Assembly (NCBI RefSeq): GCF_037975245.1
Contig: NC_092577.1
Span: 7,905,001 to 7,969,000 of the forward strand
DNA from: Apostichopus japonicus
Lineage: Eukaryota > Echinodermata > Holothuroidea > Aspidochirotida > Stichopodidae
Direction of reading: 5' to 3'
DNA: 64,000 nt
Shown here: positions 1-10,500 of the stretch, piece after piece
Position numbering within the stretch: position 1 is the first letter of the stretch
How the letters are laid out: each line of letters starts with the position of its first letter
Made by a program: the position numbers and the translations under genes
The notes under the pieces: model-generated
Databases searched by the model: none
What the model was told of the DNA's origin: nothing
What the model saw: the letters and a program-made list of their open reading frames with translations, nothing else

Positions 1-1334
1 ACCTCTACAGGACCACAGAAGAATAAAGAACTCAACCTTCAAGTATGTTATTGAACAGCGGTCATTTTATGACCATAGCAGTCGGATTAGGTAACAGCAA
101 GGAGCTTTTTGAGCGATATGTTTGTGGCCAAAACTGCAGATTCCTAAGTCCAAGATAAGTTGATCTTTACCTCCAATTAAGCCCTGCTCTTTTTTGGTCT
201 AAATGTTTGGAGATTGGTTTTTCAGACTCAATTTGAAATGATTTTGAAATCTCTTTCTAGTTGGAAGCATTGTGAGTCATAAATAAAACTATGTGTCACA
301 AAAAAAGTTATGTACACAATTGGGTTTGGAATGTGCTGGGAATAAAGTAATCCCGACTTTATGTCTTCGTCATTGTTTGGAAAATTGTGTCGATGAAAAG
401 GACTCGCAGACCTTGCAGAGACTGAAGACAGCATAGAGACGGCAGAGTGATGGGCATTTTGTCATGAAGCAGGCTTTCAAGTGCCAATTTATTCGTGGAG
501 CATTTTATCATGCCAGGATATTTTATTCTCTTAACCATGTATTTTAGTTCTGGCGGTCATATTGCCTCAATAATCGTCTGAACAGAAGACCCTTTTTTAA
601 TATTAGTTTATTATATGTAAAGGCTTGGACATACTGTGGGTAAAGTGAAACAAGAAAAAGAAAAATACCTGCTGATGGATCAAACAGGAAATGTATTCCC
701 CTGAACATTAATGCTACAGTACCGCTGCGTGTAAATTTCCAGGAAATTTGGGCGGAGTTAGCATTTACTAATGACTGTGTTGGCGGAAGAAGTTTTACCA
801 GTCGAAATGTATGATTGGTTGCCGTTTAAAAAAAAAATGTTATCGTAAACACGAGCATAGGCGATCGCGGATACTTTTCCTAAATGTAGTGTTTCTATTT
901 TGCACTCCTGGCACGATGCCAAACAAAATATTTCGGAATGCAGTGTATTGCTTTTTCCACATGGACCATCGTTGGTTATTTTATATTGGAAGTATATAGG
1001 CCTGGCCATTAAGAAAGTGTTGAAATATCGTGTAAGGTGAATTAATGGGGTTTTTTTCGGTCTGAAAGAATCACGGGGTAGTGAGCCGATAAGATACATT
1101 TTTCGTGTTCTAGTCATCGTCCTTTATTTTTTTAGTTTGGTCGGAAACATGGGAGTTGGGCGGTTTGTGAGGTGGTTTGTGAGTAGGTTGGAGTACTGAA
1201 CTAGGTGCCCCTCCCCCTCACCTCCCCAACAAATAAATTCCTTCTGTCTCCGTCCTCGATGTAATTTGCCAATAAAATTTATAACGAGACATGAACAATT
1301 TCTCGCCCATATCATTATTATGAAGACCCAATAC
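1..1334. other. intergenic, no gene recognised
   Basis: The short open frames here have no recognisable domains or clear splice context. The last 8 bases (1327-1334, cccaatac) are the left target duplication of the element that follows. Confidence 0.5.
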
Positions 1335-1648
1335 CAATCTGATGGCCGGCCTGGGGGAGGGGTCTAGGATTGGATTTTTTTTTGCATTTCCAGGTGGCCT
1401 CAGATGCAATTTGGTGCAATATAGCACACTTCAACCCACCCACTCCATTTTGTATATTAATTTTGCATTTTCACCTGGCCTTAGATGCAATTTGGTGCTC
1501 CAAATGAGATTTTTTTCTCATTTGGAAATGAAAAAGGGGTTTTCTGACTTGCGAAGCGGGGGGGGGGGGCGGAATGATACTTCCGCCCCTCCATATTTTT
1601 CACGGGGGGGGGGGCTGGCGCCCCAGCCCCCCGGTTCCTACGCCTTTG
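1335..1648 (+). mobile_element. hAT-type MITE, copy A
   Basis: A 314-bp non-coding element. It is flanked by a perfect 8-bp direct repeat (cccaatac at 1327-1334 and 1649-1656), the target-site duplication length typical of hAT transposons. The right end reads TTCCTACGCCTTTG. The left end is diverged. The body contains the poly-G and poly-C tracts and the 'ggtggcctcagatgcaattt' block found inverted in the copy at 45008-45350. It encodes no transposase, so it would depend on one supplied elsewhere. Confidence 0.75.
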
Positions 1649-2052
1649 CCCAATACCCCTTTCAGCTGCTTTGAATTTGAAGTTTATACTGCACTCTTGA
1701 ATCGCCAAATCTAACACTCACAAAAAAACTGGCCACGTCCAATAAAAATGGGAAATGCGGATAAAAATATCAACGTAAAACGATGATAATTTTCCCTGTC
1801 TTTCTGTAACCAAGCGACCGTCAATCATTCCCTATAAACTTTTCATGTTGGTCGCCCGTTCTGTGACCGCCATACAGTGCACCTGTGGCTACATCTAAAA
1901 CAAGACGAAGGAATGCTGTCTTTGGTGTAATATGCAAATTAATGATGGTACTGTGCTGCGCGGTTCAAACTTAACCTATTGCGACACATTCACATTTTGG
2001 GAAGCTGTTGTAGAAGTAACGTTGGTATCCAATGTAAATTACTGTATGGTAC

Positions 2053-3363
2053 TGTTACGTTGCAATGCGAGAGGTCTCGATAATTATTTTTTAACGAGAC
2101 ATAAGCCTGGGCTCGTTTCTGGAAGGAACACAGACAAATTGACAAGTCTAGAGAATTTGATGAGAACCTAAACTATATTGAACAATGGAGTTTGAACCAA
2201 CAACAAGTGGTCATTACAAATATATAGAAAATTACTCACAAACTTATGTAACGTTGGAATGCGAGAGGTCTCGATAATTTAATTTTTAACGAGACACAAG
2301 CCTGGGTTTGTTTCCGTAAGGAACACAGACAAATTGAAGAGTCTAGAGAATTTGAATGAGAACGTAAACTATATTGAACAATGGAGTTTGAACCAACAAC
2401 AACAAATGGTAATTACAAATATATAGAAAATTACTCACAAACTTAACAAGATAGGATACACTTTAAAACACGCTGGTCTCTTCCAATGGCGATATCCCTC
2501 AGCGGCCACGACCTTGATGACGACGATTCTTGGTCCGTTGTACCGCGAAATTCACTGGTCCTCGACGAAGTTTCTCGCGATCCCAGAAACAGCAGTCACC
2601 TTCTTTCCGGCGATGCTCCAAAATAGAAGACGGACTTCCAGCCACAATCGAGTGAAGCACAAGTTAAACTTCTCGCCGACTAAATATTACCAGAGTCAGT
2701 CCAAAATCAGCTTTATAGCCACCAACTCCTGACGTAACGAACTTCCTCAACGGAGACAGAAATTCTTCACCTTCTCCGAAATAAAGACTGGAAAACTGTA
2801 GTTTCACAGCAAAGTCCTCTTCAAACTTCTGAATGGGAGTGTAGAATCAATCTTGGTATCGATATCTCAATCCCTCAGAAACTACTGGCAGTTGAGCACT
2901 GACGATATATAGTAGAATGGTATAATATGTGTCGTCGCTTGTATTCGTACAGAAACTGAGAAACTTTCCGATCTGGGGCGGGTTTTTATACGATTCGCCA
3001 TGTCAAGAATCATCTGGATCTTTCTCGATACACCTGAGTAACAATTCGACCCAGTTTCTACGTTTCGCGGAAGTCCTTTGCATATATCGCGAACATTCCA
3101 GAGAATCCACGAAGAGGCGTGTACAACGTACAACAGGACTTCACGTAAACCGACGGTGTCCCGAGACCAGCGTGTCAACACAAGGAATATACCAGAACAA
3201 TCGTGTATTGCTCATTACATTAATAACGTCCTGATACATTAACCCGACCTAATTTCTCAAATATTGATTCGTCACGTAGGCTATTTCAAATACTTTCTAT
3301 ATAATAACATTAGTTTCCTCACTAGCAGTGACTAGCGTTAGGCTACAACTGGCCCTCGTAACA
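2053..3363 (-). repeat. full-length LTR copy
   Basis: A 1311-bp block bounded by TGTTACG (2053) and CGTAACA (ending 3363). Its left part is itself duplicated: 2053-2246 and 2247-2444 are about 195-bp direct repeats, each starting TGT(T/A)ACGTTG and carrying the same 'gcgagaggtctcgataat' block. Small open frames in it are non-coding shadows. Confidence 0.65.
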
Positions 3364-4265
3364 CTTAACAAGATAGGATACACTTAAAAACACGCTACGG
3401 CGATATCCCTCAGCGGCCACGACCTTGATGACGACGATTCTCGGTCCGTTGTACCGCGAAATTCACTGGTCCTCGACGAAGCTTCTCGCGATCCCAGAAA
3501 CAGCAGTCACCTTCTTTCTGGCGATGCTCCAAAATAGAAGACGGACTTCCAGCCACAATCGAGTGAAGCACAAGTCGAACTTCTTGCCGACTAAATATTA
3601 CCAGAGTCAGTCCAAAATCAGCTTTATAGCCACCAACTCCTGGCGTAACGAACTTCCTCAACGGAGACAGAAATTCTTCACCTTCTCCGAAATAATGACT
3701 GATAAACTGTACTTTCACAGCAAAGTCCTCTTCAAACTTCTGAATGGGAGTGTAGAATCAATCTTGGTATCGATATCTCAATCCCTCAGAAACTACTGGC
3801 AGTTGAGAACTGACGATATATAGTAGAATGGTATAATATGTGTCGTCGCTTGTATTCGTTCAGAAACTGAGAAACTTTCCAATCTGGGCGGGTTTTTATA
3901 CGATTCGCCATATCAAGAATCATCTAGATCTTTCTCGATACACCTGAGTAACAATTCGACCCAGTTTCTCCGTTCCCGGAAGTCCTTTGCATATCTCGCG
4001 AACATTCCAGAGAATCCACGAAGATGCGTGCACAGCGTACAACGGGATTTCACGTTAACCGACGGGAACCGAGACCAGCGTGCCATAATAAGGAATATAC
4101 CAGAACAATCGTGTATTACTCATTACATAAATAACATTCTGACACCCGACCTAATTTCTCAAATATTGATTTGTCACGTAGGCCATTTCAAATACTTTCT
4201 ATAGTATAACATTAGGTTCCTCACTAGCAGTGACTAGCGTTAGGCTACAATGGGCCCTCGTTACA
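3364..4265 (-). repeat. partial LTR copy beside the purine tract
   Basis: About 900 bp, closely similar to 2445-3363. For example, the block with 'cagcggccacgaccttgatg' occurs at both 2501 and 3411. On the minus strand this copy starts TGTAACGAGGG directly after the purine tract, as a 3' LTR should, but it lacks the terminal segment present in the neighbouring copy. Confidence 0.65.
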
Positions 4266-4534
4266 CCCTCCCCCTTCAAGGAAAGTTTGAATGTAATGAA
4301 AACTTTCTAATCTCTTACATTCTGCTATATCTTATCACATATTCTATCATAAAATATGAACTTTGTTACACTTGAACAAATTTTCGTTAAACATTTATCA
4401 AACAACTTTTAAGTTTTGCATAATAAATAATTCTGAGTGTTCTTTATACATTATTATATAACATTATATTATAACATTAGGTTCCTCACTAGCAGTGACT
4501 AGCGTTAGGCTACAATGGGCCCTCGTAACAGTAC

Positions 4535-5438
4535 TATAATTTATAAAAGACGATTTTCCTCAGGTGGTGTGGAAAATGGGTGTTTCGGTGAACTCAATCT
4601 CTTTGTATAGTATTTGGATACTAAAAATGACCATGTACATGCAGTTTTTCTTTAGTAATTTAGCATTTTTATCCTTTGTGGATCTTTACTGAAATAAATA
4701 TGAAAATGTATTGTCTGACGCCAGTACTTAACGGTAAGCATTTCTTAAATTTTGACAGCTTCAAAATCCATTTAAAAAAGTATGTTTTCATGAAGGTAAT
4801 AAATAAAATCAACATATAGGTTTGGTCGGAAAATATTGACGGGCGGCCATTTTTTCTTCTTTAAATGCGCTAATACTAGTTTTGAATATGTGGCAACCTT
4901 AACAAAATAATTTTTAAGGATAGTTTAGATTTCTTGTACTCCGAATAGAGACCCGGGAATCAGGAAAAATGAGGCCCCTTGGGCGGACGAGAAACATGTT
5001 GTTTTGTTTTTAACCGGCCCTGTCTCAAATTTGTTGGGTGCACGTTTTTTTCTTTTCATTCTGTTGGAACCAACGGTAATTATATAAAAAATTGACACAA
5101 GAAACGCTTAGAAATACTTTATTATTCTTCAAAATGTTGCCAACTATTCAAAGTAAACTTATCTTCCGTGGAACATAACCTCTACAACTGAGAAAAAAAG
5201 TCGGAAAAGAAACACTGAATAGAAACACTTTACCTGCGTCATCTTCGCTGCTAGGTGAATATCATGTCTTAAACTACGATTAAGAAACGGATGTTTCAAA
5301 CATCTCTCATTCTTTCGGCGACTTTAATCCCTATTCATTGAGCACAATAGCATTTCCTGCGTAGAAACTCGTACAGGGATTATATGAGGTGTCTACGCGG
5401 CGTCTACACGGAAATTTGTTTGTCAACGAGTTTATACG
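4535..5438. other. intergenic, nothing recognised
   Basis: AT-rich single-copy-looking sequence between the LTR element and the Penelope-like copy. I see no convincing exon or RNA. Confidence 0.4.
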
Positions 5439-6600
5439 CTATCACTGTGACTGGCCTGCAGGTTCCTATCCAGAAACTTCACGATTATTGAGTTCTCATT
5501 ATCTGACATTAAGATGTCTACACAGAAATCTTCAATATTTGATATCAATCAGGGGAAGAAATAACGTAACTGACTATGTTTTCAGTACATTTTTTTTATG
5601 ACGCAGTTCTGCTAGATGCTGGTATTTATTCCCATTCAACAACTAATCATTGTTATGACATCAACATGAAATGAAGTTGATTGTATTAACACCTCTCCAT
5701 TTCAAAATAAGGCCAGTATTTCCTTTCACCGTATCAGGAATGTGACATTTCAGCAACCTTGGACCAGCTACAAGGAATGGGGAAAGTTCAAAGCATATGA
5801 TGGATCACTTAAAGCCAAATTCAACAGAACAGATTAGGTTTTGCAGTAATAATTGTCTTATATATTCGGTCATTCTATCCTGCGATTCTGCGATCCTGCG
5901 ATTCTGCGATCCTGCGATCCTGCGATCCTGCGGTCCTTCGGTCCTTCGGTCCTTCTGTCCTTCGGTCCTTCGGTCCTTCGGTCCTTCGGTCCTTCGGTCC
6001 TTCGGTCTTTGGGTCCTTCGGTCCTTCGGTCCTTCGGTCCTTCGGTCCTCCGGTCCTTCGTCAACAAGACTTGGGCAGTGGAAGGACACGTAAAAACTGT
6101 AACACAATGAAAGAAAGTCGTTTGATAAATAAGATGTGGCCCAGATGGAATTAATACCGAATAAACCATGACTATACAGAAGGCGGATTAAGAACGGATT
6201 ACATAAGTTTGTGATTTTGGTAGTTGTTAATGGGTACCCAGAATTTGTTGAGGCCACTGATGTGAGATTTAAGACGAATGATCCAATCGATTTCTTTACG
6301 ATTACGTTCGGTTGCTGTTAGCATTTTTAATAGAGTGTCTAAGAAGATTTAAATGTTCGGAAAAGGGGAATCCTGCTAAATTATCACGATTTGTTTTTGT
6401 TTTTGTTGGAACTGGGCACCTGTTTTACCTACAAAACTTCCATCTTTACAAATAACACAGCAGCATATCTGTAAATGACATTTTTAGAACCACATGAAAA
6501 AGGGATAGGGGTCTTAAACTATAATCGTCACTGGGTATTTTAGTGCCAGGGTAATGTTGGAGCAAAAGTTGCTTGCGGAGGTGGGAATAAGTTTGGTTGT
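5439..6600 (-). mobile_element. Penelope-like retroelement, 5'-truncated copy 1
   Basis: Shares a collinear ~1.2-kb block with 14695-15955. On the minus strand, 6470 down to about 6240 encodes, with stops and a frame change, pieces that look like the end of a GIY-YIG endonuclease. First comes CVICKDGSFVGKTGAQF, then GFPFSEHLNLLRHSIKNAN, then KEIDWIIRLKSHISGLNKFW. Penelope-like elements carry this domain after their reverse transcriptase. No RT domain remains. The 3' part holds an 8-bp minisatellite. The frame is broken, so the element is inactive. Confidence 0.6.
5876..6060. repeat. 8-bp minisatellite in the element's 3' region
   Basis: Tandem 8-mers that change along the array: ctgcgatc/ctgcgatt units (5879-5930), then one ctgcggtc, then about fifteen cttcggtc-type units. 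Because no frame of the repeat contains a stop, all the open frames here are artefacts. Confidence 0.9.
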
Positions 6601-7341
6601 TTATGTGTGTATAAAATATAGCTATGTATTTGAGTGGTTCTAATATACCAAAGCATTTTACATTACCAAGCACTTAAAGGTAGTGATAAAGTGAGGATGA
6701 CGGAAGAAATAAGAACCATACGAGGTATTTTAATTCGGTAATCAAATATTCTGGCGCAGGCAGGTTTAGAAATCAGGTTTTCAGCGCATGTCCAATTTTC
6801 TTAACTAGGAATGCAATCAATTGCAGCCTGTGCTGGATCAATCAACTATTTCATTTGCACTTAGACACATTTCAGTGCTTCGCTTTTTGCAAAATCCGTT
6901 GATTATTGTTCTGAATGTTGATGACTTATTTTTAGTACAAGTATAACACTTAAAGTATGCTTATCACTTTCGATTTATTTCTGAAGTACTTCCTTGTATG
7001 ATAGTAGAAGTGAATAACATATTTACTTTCAGTGAGCTTGCACTTTTTTGAAACTGAGGTTTAAGGTAAGTAACGCTTTAGCTTAAGTGTGTCGGAAATT
7101 TAACTGAGATCTCCCCTGTGAATTGCATGGTAACATTTCTTCACGTAACACTAACTTTCTTAAATTTTTGGAGGCAAATCATTTAACAAAATATTAAGAA
7201 ATAAACATATATATGTATATAGTATCTTCAGAGCTATTCAATATGCTGACATGTCGAAACATTCTGAATCTGATACAGTGTTTGTTAGTTTTTGATCCTG
7301 TCCTTTCTCTCCTCTCCTCTCATTTAATATGCATTATTTAG
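6601..7341. other. upstream region of the MS4A-like gene
   Basis: No coding sequence recognised. The last ~45 bases (cctttctctcctctcctctc, then atttag) form a strong polypyrimidine tract and acceptor ending at 7341. The first coding exon is therefore probably preceded by an intron and an unseen upstream exon. Confidence 0.45.
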
Positions 7342-7563
7342 ATGCAGATTACTCATGGAGCTTCGTCATCTGTTCAGGGTGGGCAAGTGGACCCTCAAGC
7401 TACACCCAAAGGAAAGAAAGGTGCAAAAGCTCGATTCATTGCTGGTGTAATTCAAGCTTTCATTGCTACGATTCTTCTGATCTCTGGTATGACAGTTGCA
7501 TCTGTTCCAGGGGCTGGTAGCGATGAAATTGATAAACAGGTGTGGCCTATATCAGTTGCAGCG
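7342..7563 (+). CDS. MS4A-like gene, exon 1 (TM1 and start of TM2)
   Basis: 74 codons from ATG to GCAGCG, followed by a strong donor gtaagt at 7564, phase 0. An in-frame TAG immediately precedes the ATG, so it is the first possible start in this exon. The downstream open frame to 7617 is read-through into intron 1. Confidence 0.72.
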
Positions 7564-10500
7564 GTAAGTTCCACTAATTCATTGACATATATTTATTACA
7601 CACATATTTCTATATAAATATATATATGTATCTATCAATATTTCGGTAACTTTTGTACAACCTTTAGTTCGTCTAAACACATTTGATAAGATCACACAGT
7701 AGCTCCTCAAGGTTAACATGAGGTACACCGGTTGAAATATGTTTGTGTTCAAACATCAAGAAGCATAAATATTCACAATGTCCGCAAAGTGGCTACGAGG
7801 TGTTCACATGTCCGGATGGAAGTAATCGCTCCCCTAACCCTTTCCCAATGGCATTCATAAAAAGATGCAGAAATTCCAACATCAACCATATGACGTTATT
7901 AGTAAAATGCGTTAATACAGTCTGCATTAGTACTTAATCTGTGAATAACACATATCGTATATGTATTACACCCACTTCAAGATTATGTTTAGTCGATTGT
8001 GTCAAAAAGTCCTTTGACAGCTAGGCTGATTAACTCTTAACTGGTAGGTGAGTGCCTGCATTTGCATACATGTTTGTGCTTTACTTATTACATTAAAATT
8101 CTAATCAACCAAGAAATAATAATAACAACAGTGATACATCCAAGTTTTGCGATGAGGTCAGCACGATTATAATTCATGGTAATTCATGCCAAACAGTGAT
8201 TAAAGATATTTCAATTATGTAATATCTTTCCTGGATAGGCTGAGACGTATTTAAAAAAAGGAAAAGGAACAGATGATGTGGATTTAATGTTTGTAATTAA
8301 AGTTTCATTTGTTACTGAGTTCTATAACGTTCTTTGTGAAGTCAAGCAGGTTAAATTGTAAATTGATTGTGGCATTTTCCAGTATTAATGGTTGCTTTGT
8401 AGTTGCTGGTATGGTAATATCATACTTTGTAGATAGTTTATGCCAATTGGAACGTAATAAACAGCTTTTCTTATATTCAAACTAACGTTATTTAAACAAA
8501 GTAACTTGAACACCGTCTAGATCATTTGTAACCCTAACGTATGTTCTCCCTTTTGTTTCATCCGACGTCAGGTCCTTATCTTAAATTCCATTTTTGGAAT
8601 TCTCAGCCGAAAGAATCACAAATTGCTAAGTAACAGAACTATATGTACGATTACGTAAATATAAATATATAGGCCGTGCACTATGTATATAAAGGCGCTT
8701 AAAAGTTTACCTTTGTCCAGCATCACGGTGTTTACATGAAAATCATAGGATTCGGTTGATAAAACATATTATTGCACAGATATAATTTTTTTCAAAGTCA
8801 AACTTGTACATTAGTAGGACAAAGTGGCGGTCTGTTCCCTATACTAATATGTAAAAATATGAAATTATTTATGATTCTACCAACCTTTGCGGGTCAGACT
8901 CTTTATTGGTAAACCGATGTACAGTATATTTTCATCGACTTACAAGTCTTCGCAAGGTAATAAAACGGCAAGAAAAACAAACAGAGGGGGCTTTATATAT
9001 CAGTTGAACCCAATTTAATATTCAGAAAGACATTTTCATGGTATTTGTATTGATAGATTATCTTACACCCAACTAAATATTTTATTTGTCATAAAATGAC
9101 AAAGATAATCTTACTAAAATATATAAATTAATGTATTTTCCTCTTGTGAAAATTCAAACATTCAATTTTCCTAATGATACAATAACTAAAACAAGAAATA
9201 ATTGACAGTGTGTCTTATTCGTCACTATCCGTATACTATGACAGAAACTTAATTTCACAGATGCAACAGTAAGAACATTCTTGGCATATCATTTTGTTTC
9301 GTATATGCACATTTCACCATTTCTAGAATAATGCTATTCCAGTTGTCAAGTGTTCACAAGTTGCTTAAAGTGGCAATATCACTAAAAGTAAAGCAATGTT
9401 TGTTTATATGTTTCTCAATAATATTCTATATTCAAGTCACATAAAATCGCAAATGATGCTTACCATTCAGTATTCAGCGTAAATCAAGTTACCATAGTTG
9501 CCCAAAAGAGAAGAAAATAATTTGTGACAATAACTTTCTGATGAATTGCTATTGAAAAGTGTTCAATCTTTAGAACTTGTTAAACGTTAAGTAACAATAA
9601 AAACATATCATGCTAATATAAATTTGTATATTAATACAAGGCCTACACAAGGATATGTAATTTTGATTTTTACCTTCATTTTCATCCGGTACTTAATTGC
9701 ATGCATGCCTGCACAATCTTTTACGAAAATGCGCGAGAGCACCATCCAATATACAACTTTCTTATTTTCACATTGAGGATTTGTGATGTAGTTTCCTTAT
9801 TTAACTTAATTGTCTTTTCTCGATTTTTGATCTAAAGATTCGACTTTACTTGGCCTTTTCCATCTTTGCATGTGTGCTCATCGCAATTGCTGCTACGCCT
9901 GTCGCAGTCGCATTGATATATTCTAGCGACCCACCTTATCACTATTATGAAGATGTGAGTGAAATGTTACCGGTTGATAATTATGTACCAGACAATTAGC
10001 CAACGTTGTCTTTTAACCTCAGTTGATCACGTAACCTTCAGATTTTAACATTAATTAATGCGTTGGAAATATACAGATCCTGATGTCACACATGTTACAT
10101 GGGGGACTGAGATCAAACCTATGATTAGGACAGAAACATTTAAAAACAGATCAAGTTTTTGCATTACATATTTGATTTTATAATATCTTTGTGTAATAGT
10201 AAGAGGACCTGAAGTTCCGATCCTAGCAGGATCTTCTTCAGTGGCTGAATGACAAGTAACAGTAACAGAAGGGACAAATACACGCACAGAATACAGACAG
10301 GTTAATGAGCAGAGTGAACACAAAAAGATAGATGTAGGAGGTTTAGTAGACAAGGGATGGATGGAAGAAAGAAACCAACAGGGGAATATGAGAGGTAAGA
10401 GAGAAACTGTAGAGGGACAAAGAGGGGATTAAGGGAAGAGGGAAGGGAGCAAACTAGGGAAGGGCAAAGACAGAAAAGTTTGGAAGAAGAAAAGTAGAAG

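Larger units (their letters stand above)
2053..4530 (-). mobile_element. LTR retrotransposon remnant with rearranged LTRs
   Basis: The outer ends are TGTTACG and CGTAACA, flanked by 4-bp direct repeats GTAC (2049-2052 and 4531-4534). Read on the minus strand, a fragment of an LTR start (4530 to about 4440) is followed by about 175 bp of internal sequence. Then come a purine tract (4281-4266, gaagggggaggg) and an LTR beginning TGTAACGAGGG at 4265. That LTR runs to 3364 without its last ~400 bp and is followed directly by a complete LTR at 3363-2053. No gag or pol frame survives. The order purine tract then LTR fixes the orientation. TG...CA ends plus a short target duplication are standard for this class. 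The superfamily cannot be assigned. Confidence 0.72.

Noticed and set aside
2514-3823. Duplicated frames beginning MMTTILGPLYREIHW
   Set aside because: They lie within the two LTR copies, which are non-coding; similarity is that of the LTR.
5797-6257. Several overlapping RRTEGPKD / SVLRSFGP frames
   Set aside because: An 8-bp repeat without stops opens every frame; not coding.
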